Part shown: positions 8,532 through 19,220 of the stretch, piece after piece
How positions within the stretch are numbered: the stretch's first letter is position 1
Layout of the letters: the number at the start of each line of letters is the position of its first letter
DNA from: CAVYVZ01 sp963772065
Lineage (GTDB): Bacteria > Acidobacteriota > Vicinamibacteria > Vicinamibacterales > UBA2999
Direction of reading: 5' to 3'
Assembly: GCA_963772065.1 (NCBI GenBank)
Contig: CAVYVZ010000008.1
Coordinates: 124,001-188,000, forward strand
DNA: 64,000 nt
The notes under the pieces: generated by a model
What the model was told of the DNA's origin: nothing
Seen by the model: the letters and a program-made list of their open reading frames with translations, nothing else
Database searches by the model: none
Position numbers and translations under genes: made by a program

Positions 8532-10439
8532 GTGTCCGTACCCGCTGCGACCGTTCCGCTGGGCGTTCTGCTCTCGCTTCTTACTTGTGCTCCGGCATGG
8601 TCTGAGCCGCTGCCGGCCGCGACGCCGGTCCGCGGCTGGACGATTCTCTCCGACAGCGAGCCCGACGCGCTGGCTGTCATCGCCGCCGCGCGCGCCTACG
8701 ACATCAATCACCTCGAGCTGTCGCACGAGATCGTTCACGACCTGAGAGAGATTCGCGACGCCGGCAAGCAGGGTCTCGTCAGCAGGCTCACGGACGCGGC
8801 GCATCGCGCCGGGGTTCAGGAAGTCGTCGTGTGGGATCACGCGCTGTACGATCTCAATTACTACCCGGCCGAGTTCCGCACCGGCCCGGGCGGCACGATC
8901 GATCTCGACAACCCCGCATTCTGGGCGTGGTTCAAGGCCGACTACCGCGCCATGCTGGATCTCGCGCCGGGCGCGGACGGCCTCGTCCTCACCTTCATCG
9001 AGACCGGCGCGCGCGCCGAACGCCAGCATTCGACGACCCTTCGCACCAATCAGGAGAAGCTCGCCGCCGTCGTCAACGCGGTCGCCGACGTGGTGATCGG
9101 GGAGCGGAAGCTGGCGCTGTACGCGCGGACGTTTTCCTATACGCACGAGGAATACCGCAACATCGCCGGGGCCATCGCGAAGTTCCAGCGGCCGGAGATT
9201 CGGCTGCTGATGAAAGAGACGCCTCACGACTTCTTCCTCACGCACCCGGACGACTTCTTCGCCGGAACAATCGCCCGCCCCACGATCATCGAGTTCGACG
9301 TCGGCGCCGAGTTCAACGGCCAGGGGTTGATTGCCAACACATGGCCGGAGCACGTTCTCGCGCGCGCGGGCGGCTTGCTGCGCCGCCCGCACGTGATCGG
9401 TTACGTCGCTCGAACGGATCGCTACGGCGGCACGCGGGTCGTGGGCCGGCCCTCGGAGATCAATCTCCTTGCGTTGAAGCGCGTCGCTGACAATCCCAAG
9501 GTCGCGGCGGACGCCGTCTACGACGAGTTCATCACGGCGCGCTACGGACGCGGCGCGCTGCCCCACGTGAAGGCGGCGTTCAAGAACGCGTTCGACATCG
9601 TGACGTCGACGCTCTACACGCTGGGCACGAACACGGCGAACCACTCGAAGCTCGACTACGATCCCTATGCGTCGAGCTATTCACGCCACGTCTCGGGCAA
9701 GTGGCTCGATCCACCGAGTGTGTTCGTGCGGCACGGCGTGAACCGCCGGTTCCACTATTGGAAGGATGTGATCGACCGCCTCGCGCCGCCGTGGGCCAAG
9801 ATCCTCCGCGGCACGCAGCTCGACGAGGTGCCGTGGGTGCTGCAGCGCGGCTGGCTCCAGCCCGGCGATCGCATCGATGCAACCTATCTGGCGTACGTCC
9901 GGAAGGAGAAGGAGTTCGGCGTCGGGCTTGCGGAAGCGTCTGCGGCCGCCATCGAAAACGCGCGACCGCTGCTGTCCGACGAGGCGTATCAGGATCTGCG
10001 CCACTACTTCGCGCGGACGCTGCTGACAGCGAAGGTTCATCGCGCGGTCGCCACCGCGTACTTTGGCTTCCGCGTCTACGCGCGGGGTCCGGCGCATCGC
10101 ACGCCGGCCCTCCTGAGCCACGTGCGCGACGCGCTCGTCGAAATCCCGGAGCTCGCGCGGGCGATTCGGGCGTACCCGGTCAAGCCGCCAACTGGCGGCC
10201 AATGGAACTGGGTCGAAGATGCCGACGCCGCAATGCGGTACTACGACGCGATCGCCCGAAGCGGCTGGCCGAAAGAGACCCGCGGCTTCGCCAACCCGTA
10301 CGGCGGGCTGACGTTTCCGCTCACGCCAGATCGACCGCCATCATCGTCCGCCGATCGCGGATGTACAGGCGCGTGCCCACGAGCACCGGCGGCGTCCACG
10401 ACAGGCGCGTCAGCAGCGGCGCCTTCGCCGAGATCGTGA
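8532..10439 (+). CDS. Exported glycosidase-like TIM-barrel protein (alpha-glucuronidase-like)
   Basis: A hydrophobic signal peptide (VPLGVLLSLLTCAPAWS) is followed by about 560 residues. Segments such as GYVARTDRYGG, EINLLALKR, AVYDEFITARYG and LYTLGTNTANHSKLDYDP, and a late GGQWNWVEDAD, suggest a TIM-barrel glycoside hydrolase of an alpha-glucuronidase-like type. This is a tentative call and catalytic acids were not assigned. Both ends look damaged. The 5' end gives a cleaner leader if one C is removed near 8537 so that the ATG at 8525 is used. The last 43 residues run over the convergent gene, and one extra G in the GGG near 10305 hides a TGA at 10309. The true end is therefore probably 10311. 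Confidence 0.55.
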   Translation: MSVPAATVPLGVLLSLLTCAPAWSEPLPAATPVRGWTILSDSEPDALAVIAAARAYDINHLELSHEIVHDLREIRDAGKQGLVSRLTDAAHRAGVQEVVVWDHALYDLNYYPAEFRTGPGGTIDLDNPAFWAWFKADYRAMLDLAPGADGLVLTFIETGARAERQHSTTLRTNQEKLAAVVNAVADVVIGERKLALYARTFSYTHEEYRNIAGAIAKFQRPEIRLLMKETPHDFFLTHPDDFFAGTIARPTIIEFDVGAEFNGQGLIANTWPEHVLARAGGLLRRPHVIGYVARTDRYGGTRVVGRPSEINLLALKRVADNPKVAADAVYDEFITARYGRGALPHVKAAFKNAFDIVTSTLYTLGTNTANHSKLDYDPYASSYSRHVSGKWLDPPSVFVRHGVNRRFHYWKDVIDRLAPPWAKILRGTQLDEVPWVLQRGWLQPGDRIDATYLAYVRKEKEFGVGLAEASAAAIENARPLLSDEAYQDLRHYFARTLLTAKVHRAVATAYFGFRVYARGPAHRTPALLSHVRDALVEIPELARAIRAYPVKPPTGGQWNWVEDADAAMRYYDAIARSGWPKETRGFANPYGGLTFPLTPDRPPSSSADRGCTGACPRAPAASTTGASAAAPSPRS

Positions 10440-11593
10440 ACTCCTTCGGCGACGGGTGCGCAATCATCAGATTGCCGTCCTGATCGAGCGTGATGAGCTT
10501 CTGATCCGCCCAGACGAACGTCGCCTTCTCGATGCTGCGCTGCTGCCAGCGGATTGTGCCGCTGCGCGCGTCGACCGCGCTCAGAATCGCCTGGCTCCCC
10601 TTCCCTCCACTGGAGAAATAGATCGTGTCGCCGACTCGAATCGCGTTGCCGTGATGAAGCCGCAACCGGTTGGAGCTCCACAACTCGGTCGCCTTGGTCT
10701 GCATGCCGTCTCGCTGCAGCTCGATCACCTTCGCGCCGCCCCCGTACTCGGAGGCGATGAAGAGGAGATTGTCAGGCCCGAAGAGCGGCGTCGCGACGGC
10801 GATCGAGTAATCGGCCTTGAACGGCACCTGCCACTGGAGATCGCCGTTGTGCGGGTTGACGCCGATGAGCGCTCCATCCATCAACACGGCCAGCTGTTCC
10901 AGCTTCCCCACGTCGATGAGAACCGGAGACGAGTAGACGTTGCCGAAGTCCTGCCGGCTCCAGGCGACCTTGCCGTCCGCCTGGCGAAAAGCGACGAGAG
11001 CTTTGCCGCGGCCGCCGACCGGGACGATCACGGTGTCCCGGAATGCAATCGGGCTGCAGGCGTAGCCGTACATCAATCGCGAGCCGTCATGGTCATCCCA
11101 GAGCTGCTGGGTCCAGAGGTACTCGGCCCGTTTTCCTGTCCAGGCACTGGAGACGCCCCCCGACCCCAGTCGTAAACATCCGATCCTTCACGAGGAGAGG
11201 TGTTGAGTACGGACCGTTCCCCATTTCGCGCGCGGCGTCGCTTTGAAAGGTAATCGGCGTGGCGTGCTCCCACAGCGTCTTCCCCGTCCCGGCGTCGGCC
11301 GCCACGACGACTTCTTCGCGCGGCCTGCCGTACATCGTGTAGAGGGTGCCGTTCTCCACCGCGGGCGACGAGTAGCCCTCGCCGAGCGGCCGCTTCCAGA
11401 CGACGCGGGGTCCGCTGGCGGGCCAGGTATCCTTCAACCCGGCAGCGTCGGTGTGGAAGTTTCGATAGGGCCCGCCCCACTGTGTCCAGGGAAGAACCGG
11501 CGGCGTGCGCTGCGGAGCAGGCTTCACCGGCTTTGCCTGGCCGAGCGCCGGCGCCAGCAGGGCCATGTTCAGGAACGTTCGTCGGCCCATCAT
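10321..11593 (-). CDS. Exported PQQ-type beta-propeller repeat protein, frameshifted
   Basis: A Tat-like leader (GRRTFLNMALLAPALG) precedes repeated propeller blades: WEHATPI, AGTGKTLWE, DRKTG, VAWSRQDFG, GDLQWQVPF and ARSGTIRWQQ, each with the Ala/Gly-Trp docking pattern of PQQ repeats. The frame changes near 11110-11130; removing one C from a CC pair gives KTGEYLWTQQLW and one protein of about 423 residues. No cofactor-binding acidic set or haem motif is seen, so it may be structural or an assembly/binding protein rather than a dehydrogenase. It lies between carbohydrate-type exported enzymes. Confidence 0.75.
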
Positions 11594-11681
11594 CCAATGC
11601 CCCCTTCCCGAAAGAATACGAACTTAGACGGACGGCGGGCGCCGCCGGTTTTATGATCGGCAATGTAAACCGGAGGAGCCG

Positions 11682-13451
11682 TTGCGACACCTCATATCAA
11701 TTGCGTTCGTTGCTGGCGTAGTGTTCGGTCCTGAGACGGATGAGCCAGCCGCGCGAGCAGCAGGACAGCAATTCCGCACGCTGAACGATCGCTTCACCGT
11801 ACCGGCCTACACGGCGCCGGAGTGGCAGCGCCGCGCGGCGTATCTGCGCGAGCACATTCTCGCGTCGGCGGGACTGCTGCCGATGCCGGAGAAGACTCCA
11901 CTGCGCGCGCAACGTTTCGGTGAGCAGCGTCGCGAGCACTACTCCGTCTTCAAGGTTTACTTCGAGAGCCTGCCCGGGTTCTACGTCACCGGGAACCTGT
12001 ATCGGCCAACTGGCGCCGGCCCCTTCCCCGCGATTCTGTCGCCTCACGGCCACTGGCAGTACGGGCGGCTCGAGAACACGGAGCTGACGTCGGCGCCCGC
12101 GCGCGCGATGAATCTCGCCGCTCAGGGGTTCGTCGTGTTCACGTATGACATGGTCGGCTACAACGACAGCCGCCAGCTGCCGCACACCACCAGTCACGGC
12201 TCGCAGAGTGACTTCGGGGGCCGGCGCGAGAACCTCTGGGGTCTCAGCCTCGCGGGGCTGCAGCTCTGGAACAGCATTCGCGCGCTCGACTTCCTCGAGT
12301 CGCTCCCTGAGGTCGACCGCGATCGCATCGGGTGCACCGGCGAGTCCGGCGGCGGCACGCAGACATTCCTCGTCTCGGCCGTCGACCAACGCATCAAAGT
12401 GTCGGTCCCCGTCAACATGATCTCGCTGCAGATGCAGGGCGGCTGCCTCTGTGAAAACCAGCCGGGGCTGCGCCTCGACACGAACAACGTGGAGCTTGGG
12501 GGAACGATTGCGCCGCGGCCTCTGCTGATGGTGTCCGCGACGGGCGACTGGACGAAGGAGACCCTCGAGGTCGAGTACCCGGCCATGCGGCGCCTCTACG
12601 CGCTCGCCGGCGCCGAAGACCGCGTCCACGCCGTGCGGATCGACGCCCAACACAACTACAACCGCGCCAGCCGCGAGGCGATGTATGCCTGGATGGCGCG
12701 CTGGCTGAAGAACGCGCCGCCCGACGTGCGCGTCGCCGAGCGCGAGTTTCGCGTCGAAGCGATGCCAGACCTTCTCGTCTTTTACGGACGGCCGCTGCCG
12801 GACGGAGCCGTGACCCGCGACCAGTTCACCGAGGCGTGGGTTGCGTCCGCCACGAAGCAGATCAAGGATGCCGATCCGCAGACACGTCAGACGACGCTCA
12901 AGCATGCTCTGGCCCTCGAGCCTCGCGGCGCGCCCGCCCGCTCGGGCCGCTCAAAGACGGTTCTGCTCGCCGGCGGGGATTCAGCGTTGGAGGCGGCACT
13001 GACGCGCGCGGGCCGCTCGGTGCGCCGTGTCGAGGTCACGCCGTTCGACGCCGCCGCGGCATCGAAGATCTCTCAGTTCGACACCTACAACCGGACGGAA
13101 GCGAGCCAGCGGGTCGCCGATATCGTCCGCGCGATCGGCGAGAATCCCAACGCAAGCATCGTCGCCGCCGGCGATTCGGCGCTCGCAGCGATCCTGGCGC
13201 TCGCGATCGCTCCCGTCGGACGGGCCGTTCTCGACGTCGATCAGTTCGACAACACCAGCGACGCCGCATTCCTCGAACGCCTGTACATCCCCGGCATCCG
13301 CCGGGCTGGCGATCTGCAAACGGCCGTATCAATGACCTCGGGAACGGTGGTGATCCACAACGCCGGGGACCGCTTCCGGCTCGATGGAGTGCGCGTGGAG
13401 CCGCGGCGGCTCACGGCGGACGAGATCGTCCGCCTGTTGACGCGTGACTAA
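11682..13451 (+). CDS. Exported alpha/beta hydrolase (acetylxylan-esterase-like)
   Basis: The nucleophile elbow GESGGG lies at about residue 222, a possible acid at GDW near 287 and the catalytic His in DAQHNYN near 322, giving a full triad in one alpha/beta-hydrolase fold. The substrate-side segments (LSPHGHWQYG, YDMVGYNDSR) resemble the acetyl-xylan esterase/dienelactone-hydrolase branch common in polysaccharide-degrading bacteria. About 230 further residues follow the catalytic domain and look like a second Rossmann-like unit. The start is TTG at 11682, supported by CGGAGGAG just upstream and a hydrophobic leader. It overlaps the convergent membrane-protein gene by four bases. Confidence 0.78.
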   Translation: MRHLISIAFVAGVVFGPETDEPAARAAGQQFRTLNDRFTVPAYTAPEWQRRAAYLREHILASAGLLPMPEKTPLRAQRFGEQRREHYSVFKVYFESLPGFYVTGNLYRPTGAGPFPAILSPHGHWQYGRLENTELTSAPARAMNLAAQGFVVFTYDMVGYNDSRQLPHTTSHGSQSDFGGRRENLWGLSLAGLQLWNSIRALDFLESLPEVDRDRIGCTGESGGGTQTFLVSAVDQRIKVSVPVNMISLQMQGGCLCENQPGLRLDTNNVELGGTIAPRPLLMVSATGDWTKETLEVEYPAMRRLYALAGAEDRVHAVRIDAQHNYNRASREAMYAWMARWLKNAPPDVRVAEREFRVEAMPDLLVFYGRPLPDGAVTRDQFTEAWVASATKQIKDADPQTRQTTLKHALALEPRGAPARSGRSKTVLLAGGDSALEAALTRAGRSVRRVEVTPFDAAAASKISQFDTYNRTEASQRVADIVRAIGENPNASIVAAGDSALAAILALAIAPVGRAVLDVDQFDNTSDAAFLERLYIPGIRRAGDLQTAVSMTSGTVVIHNAGDRFRLDGVRVEPRRLTADEIVRLLTRD

Positions 13452-14419
13452 TCTCCCCTGAGCTCTGTTGTTGAAGGGCGCCGCTCGGCGAGCAGGAAGA
13501 GCATCACGAGTCCCATGACCAGGCCGCCGATCAGTTTCAGAAGGCCCGCATAGTTCACAAGCGCCATCTCGGGCGGCCGGTCGCGAACCAGCGCGGTCTG
13601 GCCAAGCACGTTGATCAGGGGCCACAGACCCCACGCGAACAACGATCCGGCGCAAACCCAGGTCATCGTCAGCGGCAACCAGAACGGGATGCTCTGCCTG
13701 ACGCGATGGACCATCATGAGTACGCCGGCTGCGGCGCCGACGGCGATGACCGCGTCGAACGCGTCGAGGAGGGCACCGACCACGGTGCCTCGAGCCACCG
13801 CCCATGCGAGGTGCAACAGCCCCACCGCGATCGCGATCACTGCCGCCGTGTTGGCAAGAGGCACCTGCACGATGCGCGTGGCCCCGGGCGGGAACGTGTG
13901 TGTCGAGCCACGCAGCGCGCTGGCCCACCTCACCCTTGCGTAGAGAACAAACGCAATCATGAGACCGATGCCCAGTGCCGCGAACGACGTGTAGACGACG
14001 ACGTAGACCCAAGGCTGGACGGGACCTCGTACCACGCGCGGCGCGTTGCCGGGCGCGAGCGCGCTGGCGAGCGCGGCGACAGGTACCGCGAGCACGAACT
14101 TCGCGAGCAGGCCGGTTGCGACCCACATCGGCGGCAGCACCAACCAGGCCGGCACGCGCTGGCCCCATCGATGGGTGAAGGCCAGCGCGATCGCAATGCC
14201 GACGAGATCCATCCCCGCCGTGAGCGCGTTGAGAGCGACCATGCTGCGGTGGCTCATCATGTCCGTGTCGGCGACCCCGAGGGTGCCGCCTCCGAGCCAG
14301 ATGATCTTGAGAGCGAGGTACGGCAGCGCACACGCAATCGCGCCGTACCCCGCAATCCAGCGCGCCAGGCGCAGACGGCGAGTCAGCACATCGTCTGTGG
14401 CAAGAGAAGCTGTCATCAC
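13448..14419 (-). CDS. Polytopic membrane protein of unknown function
   Basis: About 323 residues with eight or so hydrophobic helices separated by short loops, including GYGAIACALPYLALKIIW, FVLAVPVAALASAL, WVYVVVYTSFAALGIGL and LKLIGGLVMGLVMLFLL. It has no signal peptide, catalytic motif or transporter signature that I recognise. Similar proteins occur as conserved hypothetical membrane proteins in Actinobacteria and Acidobacteriota (recollection, not checked). It is a single-gene unit between two convergently or divergently oriented genes. Confidence 0.7.
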   Translation of the reverse strand: MMTASLATDDVLTRRLRLARWIAGYGAIACALPYLALKIIWLGGGTLGVADTDMMSHRSMVALNALTAGMDLVGIAIALAFTHRWGQRVPAWLVLPPMWVATGLLAKFVLAVPVAALASALAPGNAPRVVRGPVQPWVYVVVYTSFAALGIGLMIAFVLYARVRWASALRGSTHTFPPGATRIVQVPLANTAAVIAIAVGLLHLAWAVARGTVVGALLDAFDAVIAVGAAAGVLMMVHRVRQSIPFWLPLTMTWVCAGSLFAWGLWPLINVLGQTALVRDRPPEMALVNYAGLLKLIGGLVMGLVMLFLLAERRPSTTELRGD

Positions 14420-14542
14420 CTACGGTAACGGTCTTCGAGGGCGCTTATGACGTCCTGTTACACAGGTCGTGCGATTGTACGTAAGGGCTTGGCCCGACAA
14501 GACGACTGTGCAAAACTCCTTGGCGTCGAAAGGACAGCAAGC

Positions 14543-15460
14543 ATGAACCGTCGAACGTTTTCGAAAACGATGGCGATGGCCGTCGCGTCGGGCGCGATCG
14601 CACCCGACAGCCTGTGGGCAGCGCCTCGCAAGCTGAAGATCGGAATCACCGGCCTGGTCTTCAGGGCCACGCCAGGCACGCCCGAAAACCTCGAGGAAGC
14701 GCTCAAGCACATGTCCGAGCTGGGCTACCACTGGTTCGAGACGTGGGGCTCGGTGCTGGAACATCACGACAAGGCGGGCGCCCTCGGCCCGATGATCGAG
14801 AAGTACGGCATACCGCTTCGCTCCGCTTTCATGGGCGTCAACGTGCACGATCCGTCCAAACTCAAGGAAAGCGTCGACCAGGTGGTGCGGTGGGGCACGG
14901 TGCTCAAGAAGCACGGCGGATCGTTCGCCGTCGTGAACGCCGGCGGTGTGAAGCGCGAAGCCTTTGACTTCAAGGGGGCGCGGCAGCACATCGTGGCGGG
15001 ACTCAACGAGCACGGCAAGGCGCTGAACGACATCGGCCTCAGCGCCGGGCTGCACCAGCACACGGGCTCGGCGGTCGATTCGCCGGACGAAGTGTACGCC
15101 GTGATGGAGGCCGTCGATCCGAAGCTCATGAAGTTCGCGCCCGACACCGGCCAGCTTCAGAAAGCAGGCGGCGATGCCGCAAAGATCGTCAAGGACTTCA
15201 AGTCGATCGTCGCGCACATGCACCTGAAGGACTACAAAGGCTGGGAGCACTTCCAGGGATACTGCCCGCTCGGTGAGGGCAAAGTGGACCTGAAGGGGAT
15301 CCTCGACACGATGGAGGAAGCGAACCCCAAGGCCGGCATCATGCACGAGCTCGACGGCTCGGCGAACCAGCCGTACACGGCGCGCGAGACCGCGGAGCGA
15401 AGCAAGGCGTACCTGCAGAAACTCGGATACGAGTTTCGAGCCGTGAAGGAAAGCCTGTGA
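14543..15460 (+). CDS. Tat-exported sugar phosphate isomerase/epimerase-like TIM barrel
   Basis: The leader NRRTFSKTMAMAVASGAIA is a twin-arginine type signal. The mature part is a xylose-isomerase-like (AP endonuclease 2 family) TIM barrel with conserved acidic and histidine segments at strand ends: LHQHTG near residue 170, FAPDTGQL near 199, MHLKDYKGW near 228 and HELDGS near 268. These are the usual metal-binding places. Substrate unknown, probably a sugar or inositol derivative. The start at 14543 is chosen because the leader begins there; an upstream ATG at 14447 adds 32 unlike residues. Its stop overlaps the next gene's ATG by four bases. Confidence 0.85.
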   Translation: MNRRTFSKTMAMAVASGAIAPDSLWAAPRKLKIGITGLVFRATPGTPENLEEALKHMSELGYHWFETWGSVLEHHDKAGALGPMIEKYGIPLRSAFMGVNVHDPSKLKESVDQVVRWGTVLKKHGGSFAVVNAGGVKREAFDFKGARQHIVAGLNEHGKALNDIGLSAGLHQHTGSAVDSPDEVYAVMEAVDPKLMKFAPDTGQLQKAGGDAAKIVKDFKSIVAHMHLKDYKGWEHFQGYCPLGEGKVDLKGILDTMEEANPKAGIMHELDGSANQPYTARETAERSKAYLQKLGYEFRAVKESL

Positions 15461-17619
15461 AGAAGGGAATCGTGCTGCTCCTCGGCGTAGTTGTCCTCCA
15501 GGCCGCCGGTGCTGCCCAGAAGCAGCCCTACACGACGTGGAGCGACTACGGCGGGTCGGCCGATTCGATGCAGGTACTCGGCCCTCAAACAGATCGACAA
15601 GACGAACGTGACACGGCTCGATCTGGTCTGGTCCCATCTCGCACCGGGTCCGAGCGGGCGGTTTTCGTTCAGCCCGCTCGTGGTCGATGACGTGATGTAC
15701 GTCGTCGGCAAGGACAACGCGGTCGTGGCGCTCGACGCCGCCAGCGGGAAGCAGATCTGGTCGCGGCCGGTCGAAGATACCCCGACGAACCGAGGCTTCA
15801 ACTACTGGGAGAGCGCGGATCGCGCCGATCGGCGGCTCATCTTCGCGGCCAACAGCTACCTTCGCGAGATCGATGCTCGCACCGGAGAGTTCATCCAGTC
15901 GTTCGGCAACGGCGGGCGCGTCGATCTGCGCGAAGGCATTCCGCGCGCCGACAACATCCAGAGCGGCACGCCCGGAAAAGTGTTCGAGAATCTGATCATC
16001 CTCGGGTCGGCAACCGGGGAGACCTATGGATCCGCTCCGGGTGACCTGCGCGCGTTCGACGTGCGAAGCGGGAAGCTCGCGTGGACGTTCCACACGATTC
16101 CCCACCCGGGCGAGGTCGGCTACGACACCTGGCCGAAGGATGCGTGGAACTACGTCGGCGGCGCGAACACCTGGGGTGAAATCTCCGTCGACGAAAAGCG
16201 GGGCATCGTCTACTTCCCCACCGGGTCGCCGACCTTCGATCTCTATGGCGGCGATCGCCTCGGGGCAAACCTGTTCGGCAACTGCCTCCTGGCCCTGGAC
16301 GCGCGAACGGGCAAACGGTTGTGGCACTACCAGCTCGTTCACCACGATCTCTGGGACTACGACCTCGTGTCCGCGCCGAAGCTGCTGACGGTGCGGCACA
16401 ACGGGAAAGCGGTCGATGTCGTGGCGCAGGCCAGCAAGACGGGGATGCTGTACGTCTTCAACCGCGAGACGGGTGAACCGCTCTGGCCGATCGAAGAGCG
16501 CGCCATGCCGAAGAGCGATGTGCCCGGAGAAGAGACCTGGCCCACGCAGCCCTTCCCCACCAAGCCGCCGCCCTTCTCACGACAGGCGTTCAAGGTCGAC
16601 GATCTGAATCCGTACGTCAGCGCCGAGGAACGGGAGCAGTTGAAGGAGCGGCTCCTGAAGACGCGCAACGAAGGGGTCTTCACGCCGCCGGCGTTGACGC
16701 GCGAGTTCATTACTGTGCCGGGCCAGCACGGCGGCGCCAACTTCGGCGCGGCAGCCGGCGATCCGCAGACCGGCATGGTCTACGTGCGCTCCATCGACGC
16801 GCCGGGCATTCACAAGCTGCGCGAGTTCGATCCGTCGGGTGTTCGCGTCGAGGGAGAGACGCAGTGAGGAGCGGGGCCTGTCGGCCTACGCGCAACTCTG
16901 CCAGTCATGTCACGGCGAGGTGGGGCCGTCGGGCATGCGGTCGTTCGACCGTGCCAGCGTGATTTCCGTCAAGGCGCTCGGCCCGGAACGGGTGCGAAGC
17001 CACGATCAGAAAGGGCCAGGGGCAGATGCCGGCGTTCTCGCAACGGCAACTGCCGGATCGCGAGCTCGCCTCGCTGCTGGCGTATCTTGCCGATCCGGCG
17101 GCCGCCCCGGGGCCCGCACGCATTCCGCCGCCGTTGTCGCTCTCGAAGGAACACGTTCGCTTCACCGGACCTCTGGGATCCAGGCTTCTGACGAAGAGTG
17201 GTCTGCCCGCGATCGGCCCGCCCTGGGCGAGCATCGTGGCCTACGATCTCAACGAAGGCACGATCGTGTGGAAGGCGCCGCTCGGAACCGTGCCCGCGCT
17301 CGCAGCCAAAGGGATCAAGGACACCGGCAACATCGAGCGCGTCCATCGCAATGGCCTCGTCGTCACTGCTGGAGGATTGATTTTCGTCGGCAGCCACGGC
17401 GATCGAACCGTGCGCGCGTACGACAAGGCGACCGGAAAGATCATCTGGGAGAGAGTGCTTCCTGCCGGTCCTGAGGGCATGCCGGCCGTGTTCGACGTGC
17501 GCGGCCGCCAGTACGTCGCGTTCTACGCGAGCGACTCGCCGGGCGAAGGCGAGAAGGTCCGCGCCCAGGGCTATTACGTGTTCGCGCTGCCCAAGCCCGG
17601 CGAGCCCACCGGCAGATAG
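15457..17619 (+). CDS. Exported quinoprotein dehydrogenase with internal cytochrome c domain, three frameshifts
   Basis: A signal peptide (about residues 1-20) is followed by PQQ-type propeller blades (LDLVWSHLAPG, GKQIWSRPVED, LAWTFHTIPHPGE, KRLWHYQLVHHDLWDYD). A haem-c domain with CQSCH at about 16900 is inserted, then the last blades follow (GTIVWKAPLG, GKIIWERVLP). This layout matches the family with a cytochrome c inserted near the end of the propeller, in which electrons pass from PQQ to the haem. Frames change near 15585, 16862 and 17010, all with one extra base. The LWDYD stretch is a typical active-site region. Substrate is unknown, probably a sugar or alcohol. It is translationally coupled to the isomerase-like gene. 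Confidence 0.82.
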
Positions 17620-17624
17620 CGGCC

Positions 17625-19170
17625 TTGCCTCGCCCGACACCGCGCCTGCGTCTGAAACAGTCCCGCGAGATTCCAGGCCCGCATTACCGCACGCCGAAGG
17701 AGGTCTGGGGCTTCGAGCTGCCCGCCGGGAGCGGCGCGCCGGCGGATGTCGCGAGCGCCGCGCTCGACGTCAATGCCGACGTGCTCGGGTTGGAGGGCGT
17801 GCCGCTCCGGCGTCGGCGCGTGATCCCGAGCCGTGGCGCGTGGCACATCATCTTCGACCAGCATCACCTTGGAACGCGGATTCATCGCGCTTATGTGACG
17901 GTGCACATGAACCGCAGCCGCCAGGTCTATCTGGTCAAGAACCGGGCCGTGCCGGCTGCGCTGCTGCCGGCGCGCAGCAAGAAAGAGGTCACGGCCGAGC
18001 GCGCGCAGAAGATCGCGAGGCGGGCCGTTGAGCGCCGCCCGGAGCGTGCCGCGCTTCTCGACCACGAGCAGGTCTGGTTCCCGCTCCAAAGCCGCCTGCG
18101 CCTCGCCCACAAGTTCCGCTTCCGGACGCGCAAACCGCGGCACGAGTGGATCATCTACATCGATGCCATCACCGGGAAGATCCTCTCGAAGTACGACAAT
18201 CTGGCGGCCGCCACCGGACGCGCTCGGCGTGTTCGATCCGAATCCGGTCGTCGCGCTCGGCGACTGGAGGCCGCTTCTTCACGGCGATCAGCCGGTGCGG
18301 CGCGTTCCGATCACGACGTACAGGCGCGTCACGCTCAGAGACATCGGCGCATCGGGCGTGTTGACGGGGCCGCGCGTGACGACCAAGCCGACGCGTCGCC
18401 GGCTGCGGCGTCCGCAGCTCGACTTCATGTGCGCGAGTCATGAGCGCGGCTTCGAGGAAGTGATGGTGTACTTCCACCTGGAGCGAGCAATTCGTTACGT
18501 GGAGTCGCTGGGCTATCGTGGCGGCCAGGCGATCTTCACGCGGCCGCTGCCCGTCAACGCGCGGGCGACGAGCGACGACAACTCCTTCTATGCCCCGGGT
18601 GAAAAGTCTCTCGGCTTCGGGACCGGCTCGGTGGACGACGCCGAGGATGGCGAGACGATCCTGCACGAATTCGGGCACGCGCTGCAGGACGCCATCTGCC
18701 CGGACTTCGGCCAGTCGATCGAGGCCGCCGCAATGGGCGAGGGCTTCGGCGACTACTTCGCGGCGAGCTTCTTTGCGGACACCAAGATCGCGAACCGCGC
18801 TCGAAAGCTGCTGCCGGCCGTGATGACCTGGGACGGCATCACCACCCCGGACGATGACGAGACCAGGCCCCCATGCGTGCGCCGGCTCGACACGACGAGG
18901 ACGTTCGAGAGCTTCAACCACTCGAACACGGCCAGCGAACACGAGAACGGACAGATCTGGTCGGCCACGCTCTGGGACATCTGGCGCCGCGTCGGCCGCG
19001 CGGTCGCCGACGCGATCATCGTCGAAAGTCACTTTCAGCTCGACGGCTTCACCACGTTCGCGCGCGGCGCGCGGGCGATTCTCGACGCCGATCGCAACCT
19101 GTTCCGCGGCCGCCACCTCACCACGCTGAAGCGCGTGTTTCGGCGGCGAGGGATTGGCCCGGTTGAATGA
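17625..19170 (+). CDS. Zinc metallopeptidase of the thermolysin/fungalysin type, frameshifted
   Basis: The catalytic HEFGH motif (HExxH) and the third-ligand segment GEGFGDY about 30 residues later fit M4/M36-type gluzincins. The N-terminal 190 residues resemble a propeptide of that family (HIIFDQHHLGTRIHRAYVTVHM, then EWIIYIDAITGKIL). The frame changes near 18215; one extra C in ACCGGAC separates LAAAT from DALGVFDPNP. Repaired length is about 514 residues. Unusually, no signal peptide is visible and the start is a TTG at 17625, six bases after the quinoprotein stop. Either the true leader is lost or the protein uses another route. Confidence 0.8.
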
Positions 19171-19220
19171 AGGAAACCTGACCGTAGGTGGTGATTCTTG
19201 AGACTGCGCTTGTCAAAAGC

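Noticed and set aside
14420..16399. Long open frame on the minus strand opposite the isomerase-like and quinoprotein genes
   Set aside because: It mirrors codon positions of genes with clear domains and has no recognisable family; this is the usual antisense shadow in GC-rich DNA.
16865..16867. TGA in the quinoprotein gene as a second selenocysteine codon
   Set aside because: The downstream protein continues in a different frame, so this is a frameshift, not recoding.
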